A stretch of DNA of 8,955 bases from Clostridiales bacterium (GTDB lineage: Bacteria > Bacillota > Clostridia > Oscillospirales > CAG-272). The stretch's first letter is position 1. Each line of letters begins with the position of its first letter. The stretch is from positions 1 through 8,955 of the forward strand of contig DPGD01000029.1 in NCBI GenBank assembly GCA_003522145.1, read 5' to 3'. The notes under the pieces are model-generated. The model was not told the DNA's origin and searched no databases. It saw only the letters and a program-made list of their open reading frames with translations. Below, in pieces: positions 1 to 6,197 of the stretch. A program made the translations under genes and the position numbers.

Positions 1-88
1 CCGTACAATTTGGGGCAGTTCAATACCCGGTTGGGTCGTTTTAAATTTTGGAAAAACAGTTTTGGTCTGAAAAGGCGGTTGAACCGGC

Positions 89-1159
89 TCAGTCAAAATA
101 CACCGGTGCACCGGTTTTGGCCGATTTGTAGATCGCCTCCAGAATTTCCGAGACCACGCAGGCCTGTTCGGGAAGAACACAGGGATCGGTGTCGGTGAGA
201 ATGGCGTGGATCCACTGCTTTGCTTCGGCTTCGCCGGCGTTTTGCTTCAAGGTTCCTTCGTAATCCTTGATGGGATGGTCTTCCTTCAATTCGCCGTCCT
301 GGTCGTAGTTCAGGATCAGCTCCTTGTTTTTAATCTGCGCACCTGCCTTGGTACCGCAAAGGATCGTGGAGGCTTCGATAGGGTCTAAGATGTTCAGTGC
401 CCAGGAGGACTCCAGATTGATGGTAGCGCCGTTTTTCATGACGATGAAGCCGAAGGCGGAATCCTCGACAGTGTGCATATCGGGATCCCATTTTCCCCAG
501 CAGTTGCCGCAATCCGGGTTGGTCAATTTCTTGTAGGTGGTGCCCAAAACCATTTTCGGCTGGTAGTTGTTCATCATATACAAGGTTAAGTCCAGCGCAT
601 GGGTGCCGATGTCAATCAGCGGTCCGCCGCCCTGCTCATATTCGTTTAAGAACACGCCCCAGGTAGGTGTGGCTCTGCGGCGCAGAGCCAGGGCTTTGGC
701 ATAATACACCTCGCCTAAAAGCCCTTTGTTCATGATTTGCTGTTTCAGATACTGACTTTCCGGGCGGCAACGATTCTGGTAGCCTATGGTCAGCTTTTTT
801 CCGGTCTCTTTGGCCACTCTCACCATTTCCTCTGCTTCGGCGGCTGTTTTCGCCATGGGCTTTTCCACCATGACATGCTTTCCCGCACGCAGAGCGTCGA
901 TGGAAATGAAGCTGTGGGAACGGTTGGGGGTGCAGACATGGACCACATCAATGCTGTCGTCTTTTAAAAGCTCCTTATAATCCTTATAGACCTTGGCGTC
1001 CGGCGTGCCGTATTCGGCCTTTGCCTTTTCGGCTCTTTCGATTTCCAGGTCGCAGAATGCCACCATTTCTGCTTCTTCCACACTTTTCAGTCCGGGCATG
1101 TGCTTGCTGTTGGCGATACCGCCGCAGCCGATAATGCCCACCTTCAGTTTCTTGTTCAT
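89..1159 (-). CDS. Gfo/Idh/MocA family NAD(P)-dependent oxidoreductase
   Basis: This 356-residue protein is a cytosolic dehydrogenase of the Gfo/Idh/MocA type, a family that oxidises or reduces sugars, inositols and related polyols with NAD(P). The N-terminal Rossmann fold shows the glycine motif GIIGCGGIA at residues 8-16, an acidic residue ending beta-2 (CD at 36-37), CTPN at 76-79 and the family-defining EKP at 99-101, whose Lys100 is a catalytic residue in characterised members. The C-terminal substrate domain contains GGGPLIDIGTHALDL from residue 177, with Asp183 and His187 at the usual catalytic positions. Length is typical. The ATG start at 1159 is preceded by AGAGGGG seven bases upstream, which supports it. 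It appears to be a single transcription unit, since a terminator lies just upstream of its promoter. The substrate cannot be told from sequence; no sugar transporter or kinase is adjacent. Family assignment is firm, substrate unknown. Confidence 0.95.
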   Translation of the reverse strand: MNKKLKVGIIGCGGIANSKHMPGLKSVEEAEMVAFCDLEIERAEKAKAEYGTPDAKVYKDYKELLKDDSIDVVHVCTPNRSHSFISIDALRAGKHVMVEKPMAKTAAEAEEMVRVAKETGKKLTIGYQNRCRPESQYLKQQIMNKGLLGEVYYAKALALRRRATPTWGVFLNEYEQGGGPLIDIGTHALDLTLYMMNNYQPKMVLGTTYKKLTNPDCGNCWGKWDPDMHTVEDSAFGFIVMKNGATINLESSWALNILDPIEASTILCGTKAGAQIKNKELILNYDQDGELKEDHPIKDYEGTLKQNAGEAEAKQWIHAILTDTDPCVLPEQACVVSEILEAIYKSAKTGAPVYFD

Positions 1160-1201
1160 AGCGAATCCCCTCTATTGCAAAATACTTCAGATATTTTTCT
1201 C

Positions 1202-1230
1202 ATTTTAGCATAAAATCCGATTGTATTAAA
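1202..1230 (-). promoter_or_regulatory. Candidate sigma-A promoter for the oxidoreductase gene
   Basis: On the minus strand there is an extended -10, TGC followed by TAAAAT (1202-1207), and a weak -35 TTTAAT (1225-1230) with a 17-base spacer. The extended TG motif could compensate for the poor -35. The implied leader is about 35-40 nt and ends in a good ribosome site. It lies between the terminator of the upstream CotH gene and this gene's start, where a promoter is needed. Confidence 0.55.
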
Positions 1231-1242
1231 TGCTTTTTCTTG

Positions 1243-1254
1243 AAACAATTGTTT
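1243..1254. promoter_or_regulatory. 12-bp perfect palindrome, candidate operator
   Basis: AAACAATTGTTT is a perfect 12-bp palindrome placed 12 bases upstream of the proposed -35 box of the oxidoreductase gene. AT-rich palindromes of this size near sugar-metabolism genes are often sites for LacI- or similar HTH regulators. It lacks the central CG typical of CcpA cre sites. It also partly overlaps the T-rich tail after the CotH terminator, so chance cannot be excluded. Confidence 0.3.
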
Positions 1255-1255
1255 A

Positions 1256-1305
1256 CAAAAATAATCAAAGCGGTACAGCAAAGGGTCTATGCGCTGTACC
1301 GCCTT
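1256..1305 (-). terminator. Intrinsic terminator of the CotH-domain lipoprotein gene
   Basis: A 13-bp stem with one G-U pair is formed by 1267-1279 and 1293-1305 (core GCGGTACAGC / GCTGTACCGC) with a 13-base loop. Read on the minus strand it is followed by a T-rich stretch ending in TTTTT. It starts about 25 bases after the stop codon of the gene ending at 1330, and so should separate that gene from the oxidoreductase. Confidence 0.85.
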
Positions 1306-1329
1306 GAAAATGTTTATTGCAGAGGCCGA

Positions 1330-3741
1330 TTATTCCGCAAAATACTCCGTCATGAACATCCAGCGGTCGGTTGCCCAGTTCACAAGGAATTCCAGATGTT
1401 CGTCGTAGCTGTAAAGATCGGCCGAGACCTGACGGCTGACATAGGGATGGTAGCTCTCACCGTAAAGATTCCAGAAATAAGCGCTGATGTCCGCATCCAC
1501 CGACAGCTCTGCGCCCTTCTTCTTGACGGCTTCCAGAGTTTTTTCAAAAGCACTCTGCAGCTCGTTCATCCGTTCCCGAACCTCTTTCCGGAACCAACTC
1601 TGTTCTATAAGAACAGCATACCAGGGGCATCCGGAGCTTCCTTCAGAAACGATGCCATAGGAGCTTAAAGCCGTACCGTAGGTACCGAAACCGAAGTCAA
1701 AGTCCCAGGGAGCGGTGAAATAGAGCTTTCCGCCCACATTCCGCTGTACATAGAAGCTGGCTCTGCCCACATCGCAGTCCTTGGTCAATTCCTCAATGAT
1801 GTACATATCAATGAGAGAGGGAATGTCGATGTAAGTGTCAATTTTTGCCCGGTTGCCGCTTTGAATGGCGGCATTGCAGGCCTCCATATACTTCTTGATG
1901 AATTCAATTTCGGCATCGTTGTTGACCTTGCTCTTAATGCAGACCTCTACTGCGCCGTGCAGATTTTCATTGGGCCGAGGGCCGTAATTGTCCAGATAGA
2001 AGTAGGGTTCGTCGTCGTAATTCCCGCGGAAATCAAATTCAATCAGGAATGCTTTATCTTCACTGGTAGAATTTTCGTCAATCTCTATACGGTCATTGGC
2101 AACCTCAACCAGCTCACAGATCATGTACATACCCCTGTATTCGTTGTTTACATAAAGCTGTACCCAGGCGCATTCCGGCACATAGGGAAGGGTGCCCATG
2201 CTGGCTGCAAAGGTCCAGACAAGGTAATTGCGCAGGTGAGAAATGTCGAATTTGTTGGACTGAAGAACCCAGTCCTTGTTCTTGCTGTTACCGATTCCCA
2301 AGAGCTGAATCTTTTTCTCAAAATGGAGTCTGTAGGAGTTCTTGCTGTCGTAGGCGGTCTGAGGCGCTCCGCCGTTCCAGGAGGAGTTTCCTCTGCCACG
2401 GATCTGGGTGGCGACATTCTCAATGTTGAAGGCAGAATTCTCGGCACCGGTGATGGTCAAGGTGGCGTTTGCATATTCCTTGGAAAGAACCGGCTTGCCG
2501 CTTTCGGTCGTGATGTACAGTGCGGGAATTTTGGAGGCGGCGTTGTCAACGGTAAAGTAGGCCGTTATTTTGGTATCCCTCGTCACCGTGTCCCCGCTTC
2601 TGGTCGCACTGGTTACGCCGTCGCTCCAACGGGAGAATATATAGCCCTCTTCGGGCACTGCGGTGACGGAGGTACTGCCGGCACCGGCTTCCAAAAGCTG
2701 CCGGACCTCTCCTTCAATGCTTCCGTGGGCGGAAGCCGCATAGTAAATGTAGAATTGGCCCGGCTCACGGTTGGGGTCAATAGGCGTAGGGTCATAATAC
2801 TTGCTGTTTTCCAAGTCGGCAGCGGCGGTAATCTGGTAGGTTCCGTAGAGAATGCCCTTGGTCGGTGCGGAGGTCTTGACGACGATCACTTCAATACGGT
2901 AGGTGGCGTCGGCCGTCGGACAGAAGCCGCAGTCAATTCCATCCCCTTGCAGGAAATAATCCACCCAACTGCCCTTGCTTTTTTGGGGGGACAGCAACAG
3001 GGAAGGATAGGTCACATTGTTTCCCGCATCATTTTCGGAAATATAGGTAAACCGCAGATAGGTCTTATAGAGCTCATAATCTGCTTCGGTACTTACCAAG
3101 CTCAAGAAATCGTGCATATTGGGGGAGAAGAGAATCTCTCCGGTGGATTTTACACGCAGACCGGAGCCAAAACAGCCTAAGTCCAAAATCTTCTGGGCGC
3201 CGCTCAGGTCTACGCTGACGATAGGATCCACATCATTTTCCACTTTGACAATACAGCTTGCCTTTTTGTTCCCGTCCTCGGTTACAACGGAAATTGCGGC
3301 ACTGCCGGCACCGACGGCTACGACCTTGCCGTCGGTCACGGTGGCGACTTTGGAATTGGAGGTTTTCCATGTCACTGCTTTGTTGGAAGCGTTTACAGGC
3401 AAAACGGTGGCGTTCAAAGTGAAACTGTTGCCGACCGTCAGAGAATAGGAGGACCGATCCAGAGAAACGCTTTTCACCGCTACGGGGGCGGGTACATCCG
3501 GTGAGGACTCGGAAGAGGCGGATTCTGTGGGAACGGGCGTCCGTGTGTCCGGCGAAGAAGTGCTGCCCTCGGAGGGCTGGGCTGTGGTGTCAGAAGAGGG
3601 GGTGGAGGAATCGGTTTTGGAGGGAGCCTCTGAGGAGGTCTTTTCCGAACCGATGACGGTGGTAACGGTTTGCGCACAGGAGGAGAGTAGGGTTGCTCCG
3701 ATAAGAAGCAGGATCAGGAAAAGAGAAAAACGATTTTTCAT
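1330..3741 (-). CDS. Surface lipoprotein with BIG2 domain and C-terminal CotH kinase domain
   Basis: The predicted product is an 803-residue membrane-anchored, extracytoplasmic protein. Residues 1-22 form a lipoprotein signal with lipobox LSSC (Cys22). Residues 32-88 are a Ser/Thr/Pro-rich linker. Residues about 87-167 match a BIG2 immunoglobulin-like domain (KSVSLDRSSYSLTVGNSFTL start, WKTSNSKVATV core). Residues 168-335 are not recognised. Residues about 336-398 resemble the GYIFSRWSDG-type repeat of secreted Bacillota proteins. Residues about 403-786 are a CotH domain, with RGRGNSSW, KNSYRLHF, RGMYMICELVE and the acidic motif PWDFDFG near 678-684. CotH proteins are atypical kinases; B. subtilis CotH phosphorylates spore coat proteins. 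Here secretion and lipidation suggest an envelope or spore-surface role instead. I chose ATG 3741 because GAGGTG lies six bases upstream; a TTG start at 3753 would overlap that site. It is divergent from the deacetylase operon. Domains are confident, substrate unknown. Confidence 0.9.
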   Translation of the reverse strand: MKNRFSLFLILLLIGATLLSSCAQTVTTVIGSEKTSSEAPSKTDSSTPSSDTTAQPSEGSTSSPDTRTPVPTESASSESSPDVPAPVAVKSVSLDRSSYSLTVGNSFTLNATVLPVNASNKAVTWKTSNSKVATVTDGKVVAVGAGSAAISVVTEDGNKKASCIVKVENDVDPIVSVDLSGAQKILDLGCFGSGLRVKSTGEILFSPNMHDFLSLVSTEADYELYKTYLRFTYISENDAGNNVTYPSLLLSPQKSKGSWVDYFLQGDGIDCGFCPTADATYRIEVIVVKTSAPTKGILYGTYQITAAADLENSKYYDPTPIDPNREPGQFYIYYAASAHGSIEGEVRQLLEAGAGSTSVTAVPEEGYIFSRWSDGVTSATRSGDTVTRDTKITAYFTVDNAASKIPALYITTESGKPVLSKEYANATLTITGAENSAFNIENVATQIRGRGNSSWNGGAPQTAYDSKNSYRLHFEKKIQLLGIGNSKNKDWVLQSNKFDISHLRNYLVWTFAASMGTLPYVPECAWVQLYVNNEYRGMYMICELVEVANDRIEIDENSTSEDKAFLIEFDFRGNYDDEPYFYLDNYGPRPNENLHGAVEVCIKSKVNNDAEIEFIKKYMEACNAAIQSGNRAKIDTYIDIPSLIDMYIIEELTKDCDVGRASFYVQRNVGGKLYFTAPWDFDFGFGTYGTALSSYGIVSEGSSGCPWYAVLIEQSWFRKEVRERMNELQSAFEKTLEAVKKKGAELSVDADISAYFWNLYGESYHPYVSRQVSADLYSYDEHLEFLVNWATDRWMFMTEYFAE

Positions 3742-3784
3742 GGGACACCTCAAAACCGGTGGTTGCCGGGCACTTATATTTTGT

Positions 3785-3813
3785 AGTATATCATGTTTTG
3801 CTCAAACATTCAA
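3785..3813 (-). promoter_or_regulatory. Sigma-A-type promoter for the CotH lipoprotein gene
   Basis: On the minus strand, TTGAAT (3808-3813) and TATACT (3785-3790) are separated by exactly 17 bases. The -10 matches five of six consensus positions and the -35 four of six. The expected transcript starts near 3778, giving a leader of about 37 nt that contains the GAGGTG ribosome site. This suggests vegetative rather than purely sporulation-specific expression. Confidence 0.7.
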
Positions 3814-4098
3814 TCGCTTTTTTGTGATTTCGTCAAAAGGTGTAAATTTTCGTTGTTTTCGATAAGTTTTTGTCGGATTTTTTGGCGATTATTACAAGGC
3901 TCGAAGAAAAAAATAACAGCTATAGTTTGCGTGAAAATACAAAGAATATCAGCATGCGCAAGCGCTCACTGAAAATCGGAAAGAAAGATGCGCCAAAGGC
4001 ATTTTTGGAAGGAACAAGAACTGACATTTCCCGAATGCTTTGGTGCGGTATACAGCCGGAGAAAAGAGGATTCCCGTTCTGAAAAATCTCCGGTTCAC

Positions 4099-4109
4099 AG
4101 GAAAGGAAG
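4099..4109 (+). promoter_or_regulatory. Ribosome binding site of the PdaA-like gene
   Basis: AGGAAAGGAAG ends nine bases before the ATG at 4119. It fixes this start and rules out the overlapping short frames as the translated ones. Confidence 0.75.
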
Positions 4110-4118
4110 CGTTCATTC

Positions 4119-4913
4119 ATGAAAGGAACGGAACGAGCAAGGAAGCTCAAAAGAATAGTCGGGTGGACAATGGCTCTGCTTCTGCTGTTTGCTTTGCCGG
4201 CAGGAGCCGAACCGACGGAAACCACCCCCTACAATTGGTATTTCCAGAAAAACGACAGTCACCGACAGCCGGAGCTGGATGCCAATTTGTCTTTTTTGGA
4301 GGATTATGACTGCGTATATCTCAACAAGGGTACCAGTGAAAAGGTGCTGTATCTGACCTTTGACGCCGGATACGAAAACGGAAATGTGGAAAAGATTCTG
4401 GACGCCCTGAAGAAGCACAACGCCCAGGGAGCATTTTTTGTCCTGGAGCATTTGGTCAAGTGCAATACCCCTTTGGTCCGTCGGATGGCGGAGGAAGGGC
4501 ATTTGGTCTGCAATCATACGGCCAAGCATCCGGATATGTCCAGAATCACCGACAAAACCCTGTTCTGCAAGCAGCTTTCGGCCTTGGAAAAGGTCTACGC
4601 CGACTGTACGGGAAGGGAGATGGCTCCCTTTTATCGTCCGCCGGAGGGACGGTTTTCCAAGCAGAATCTGCGCTATGCGGAGGAAGAGGGCTACACAACC
4701 GTTTTCTGGAGCTATGCCTACGCCGACTGGGACAATAACCGTCAGCCGGACCCGGAAAGGGCGATTGCCCAAATTCTGGCCCATACCCATCCGGGCATGG
4801 TGATTCTGCTTCATCCCACCTCGGCCACCAACGCCAAAATCATGGACCGCCTGCTCACCGCCTGGGAACAGGACGGCTATCGCTTCGGAAGTCTGGAGGA
4901 GCTGCGGAAATGA
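4119..4913 (+). CDS. pdaA: PdaA-like peptidoglycan (muramic delta-lactam) N-acetylmuramic acid deacetylase
   Basis: This 264-residue secreted NodB-fold deacetylase closely resembles PdaA, which deacetylates muramic acid in spore cortex peptidoglycan so that muramic delta-lactam can form, a mark needed for cortex lysis at germination. Residues 12-30 form a signal peptide or membrane anchor. A PdaA-type N-terminal segment (YNWYFQKNDSHRQPELD) leads into the catalytic core: LTFDAGYENG at 79-88 with Asp82 as predicted general base, HTAKH giving His133 and His137, RPPEGRFS at 173-180, FWSYAYADW at 196-204 and LLHP with His232. The usual second Asp of the NodB TFDDG motif is Ala83; PdaA proteins also lack that Asp, so this supports the subfamily call rather than inactivation. 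The stop codon overlaps the next start by ATGA, so the two deacetylases are translationally coupled. Biochemical substrate is inferred from family. Confidence 0.85.
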   Translation: MKGTERARKLKRIVGWTMALLLLFALPAGAEPTETTPYNWYFQKNDSHRQPELDANLSFLEDYDCVYLNKGTSEKVLYLTFDAGYENGNVEKILDALKKHNAQGAFFVLEHLVKCNTPLVRRMAEEGHLVCNHTAKHPDMSRITDKTLFCKQLSALEKVYADCTGREMAPFYRPPEGRFSKQNLRYAEEEGYTTVFWSYAYADWDNNRQPDPERAIAQILAHTHPGMVILLHPTSATNAKIMDRLLTAWEQDGYRFGSLEELRK

Positions 4914-5614
4914 AACGCCTTCTGGCACTGTTGCTTTCGGCAGCACTTGGACTTTCCTTCGGTTTGTCCGGTTTTTCAGAGGACCGGAGCTGCTATTTCA
5001 ATGACGAGGAAAACCATGTGTATGCTTCCGGCCCTGCAGAAAGCCGGAAAATTGCCCTGACCTTTGACGACGGTCCTCATCCTTGCTATACAGATGAAAT
5101 TCTGGATATTCTGAAGGAATACAAGGTGAAAGCAACCTTTTTTGTCATTGGGCAGAATGCGGAATACTATCCGGAGCCGCTTAAAAGGACAGTCGCCGAA
5201 GGACACAGTGTGGGCAGTCATACCTTTTCCCACAGACATCTGAAAAATCTGAACGAAGAACAGCTGCGCAAAGAATTTGCCCAAAACAGGCAGACACTTG
5301 AAAAGTTCGGCGTCTGTCCGGTCCTTTTCCGTCCTCCGGAGGGCGTTTGCGACCGGAAGGTTCTGAAGGTGGCCCATGAGAACGGTTGTGATATTATCCT
5401 TTGGTCGGTGGATACCGGCGACTGGCGCTGTCCGGCTCTTGAAAGTATACTCTCCAATGTGCGCCGAAATGTGAAGGGCGGGGAGATCATCCTGATGCAT
5501 GACTATGTGTCGGGAAACAGTCAGACACCTGCCGCACTGCGCACACTCCTGCCGGAGCTTCTCAAAAAGGGGTATGTGTTCGTTACGGTGGAAGAGTTGA
5601 TCGGCAGAAAATAA
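4910..5614 (+). CDS. Secreted NodB-type polysaccharide deacetylase
   Basis: This is a 234-residue secreted polysaccharide deacetylase. A signal peptide occupies about residues 1-22. The NodB domain begins near residue 46 and carries all five classical motifs: TFDDGPHP at 51-58 (Asp53 catalytic, Asp54 metal), HTFSHRH at 104-110 (His104 and His108 metal), RPPEG at 141-145, DTGDW at 168-172 and ILMHD with His197. Such enzymes remove acetyl groups from GlcNAc or MurNAc in peptidoglycan or from related glycans outside the membrane. The ATG at 4910 overlaps the upstream stop by four bases and has GGAGGAG eight bases before it, so its start is well supported. Unlike its upstream partner it has the full metal site, so the two probably differ in substrate or metal use. 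Pairing with a PdaA-like enzyme suggests spore or cell-wall peptidoglycan as target. It is not specific enough for a gene name. Confidence 0.9.
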   Translation: MKRLLALLLSAALGLSFGLSGFSEDRSCYFNDEENHVYASGPAESRKIALTFDDGPHPCYTDEILDILKEYKVKATFFVIGQNAEYYPEPLKRTVAEGHSVGSHTFSHRHLKNLNEEQLRKEFAQNRQTLEKFGVCPVLFRPPEGVCDRKVLKVAHENGCDIILWSVDTGDWRCPALESILSNVRRNVKGGEIILMHDYVSGNSQTPAALRTLLPELLKKGYVFVTVEELIGRK

Positions 5615-5641
5615 AACCGAAGAAAAACAGAACCGAAAGCT

Positions 5642-5685
5642 TTGCCCCTTATATACTGTTATTAAGGCAAGTATATGAGGGGTGA
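5642..5685 (+). promoter_or_regulatory. Hairpin sequestering the cupin gene's ribosome binding site
   Basis: CCCCTTATATACT (5645-5657) pairs with AGTATATGAGGGG (5670-5682) over 13 bp with one G-U pair and a 12-base loop. Two wobble pairs and one U-A pair extend it to 5642-5685. The right arm contains GAGGGG, the only ribosome site for the ATG at 5691. No T-tract follows, so it is not a standard terminator. The likely role is translational control of the cupin gene. Confidence 0.6.
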
Positions 5686-5690
5686 TTTTC

Positions 5691-6119
5691 ATGTATGAAA
5701 ACAGGCAGGAACGAAGAGATTATGGCGGCGAACCGCTGATCGTCAATATCGACCGTCTCACCAAGGTCAATCCGAATTTCCGGACGGCACTGTGGACGGG
5801 GGAGCATCTTCAGGTGACGCTGGTGAGCATTCCCGCAGGAGGCGAGATCGGACTTGAAGTGCATCCCCATCTGGATCAGTTTTTACGGATTGAAAGCGGG
5901 TGCGCTTTCGTAATGATGGGCAAAACCGAACATTCCCTGAGCTACCGACAGAGGGTAAACAGCAACTATGCCGTGATCGTTCCGGCAGGAACCTGGCACA
6001 ACATTATGAATGCAGGCAGAACGCCGCTGAAGATCTATTCCATTTACGCTCCGCCGCAGCATCCCTTCGGGACGGTTCACCGGACCAAAGCGGAGGCAGA
6101 TAAGGATGAGGACCACTGA
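5691..6119 (+). CDS. Small single-domain cupin protein
   Basis: The product is a 142-residue cytosolic cupin of the beta-barrel type common in Clostridia. Cupin motif 1 is GLEVHPHLDQFLRIESG at residues 54-70, with His58 and His60 as likely metal ligands; Gln63 or Asp62 stands near the usual Glu position. Motif 2 is VPAGTWHNIMNAG at 97-109, with His103 completing the site. The C-terminal IYAPPQHPFGTVH is typical of this subgroup. These proteins are annotated as mannose-6-phosphate-isomerase-like or sugar-binding cupins, but I cannot assign an activity. I chose ATG 5691 because GAGGGGTGA lies just before it; a GTG at 5682 in the same frame would sit inside that ribosome site. The gene is 76 bases after the deacetylase operon and is preceded by a hairpin over its ribosome site, which suggests separate post-transcriptional control. 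Confidence 0.88.
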   Translation: MYENRQERRDYGGEPLIVNIDRLTKVNPNFRTALWTGEHLQVTLVSIPAGGEIGLEVHPHLDQFLRIESGCAFVMMGKTEHSLSYRQRVNSNYAVIVPAGTWHNIMNAGRTPLKIYSIYAPPQHPFGTVHRTKAEADKDEDH

Positions 6120-6139
6120 CTGCTGTATATGCGAACAAG

Positions 6140-6180
6140 GGGGATGTTAAAAAATTCTTTCGAAATTTTTTAACATCCCC
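6140..6180. repeat. Perfect 17-bp inverted repeat (hairpin) after the cupin gene
   Basis: GGGGATGTTAAAAAATT (6140-6156) is followed by a 7-base spacer and its exact reverse complement (6164-6180). It starts 20 bases after the cupin stop codon. It may help end or stabilise the cupin transcript, but no T-tract follows on either strand, so it is not a standard intrinsic terminator. Confidence 0.8.
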
Positions 6181-6197
6181 GGCCACATGGGTCTTGG

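Larger units (their letters stand above)
3742..4118. other. Divergent intergenic region between CotH lipoprotein and deacetylase operon
   Basis: This 377-base stretch holds the minus-strand CotH promoter near 3785-3813 and the ribosome site of the plus-strand deacetylase gene at 4099-4109. A 7-bp inverted repeat, CCGGAGA (4056-4062) with TCTCCGG (4087-4093), sits just upstream of that ribosome site. I see no convincing plus-strand sigma-A promoter and could not place a sporulation sigma factor site with confidence. Short open frames here lack ribosome sites and look non-coding. Confidence 0.6.

Noticed and set aside
70..90. Short GC-rich hairpin after the oxidoreductase stop, followed by TTTT
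   Set aside because: The stem is only four to five bases and is too weak to call a terminator.
102..115. 14-bp perfect palindrome ACCGGTGCACCGGT
   Set aside because: It lies in the last codons of the oxidoreductase (Thr-Gly-Ala-Pro-Val) and is probably a by-product of codon choice; with no T-tract it is not a terminator.
1861..3180. Long plus-strand open frame (439 codons) opposite the CotH gene
   Set aside because: It has no domain or ribosome site, and the minus-strand frame shows clear CotH and lipoprotein motifs. It is an antisense shadow from codon bias.
4021..4054. CTGACA and TATACA as a promoter for the deacetylase operon
   Set aside because: The spacer is 22 bases, too long for sigma-A.
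3870..4082. 70-codon plus-strand frame upstream of the PdaA-like gene
   Set aside because: It has a TTG start with no ribosome site and a composition unlike the neighbouring genes.
4113..5692. Minus-strand open frames of 277 and 238 codons opposite the deacetylases
   Set aside because: They have no recognisable domain, while the plus strand carries complete catalytic motifs and good ribosome sites.
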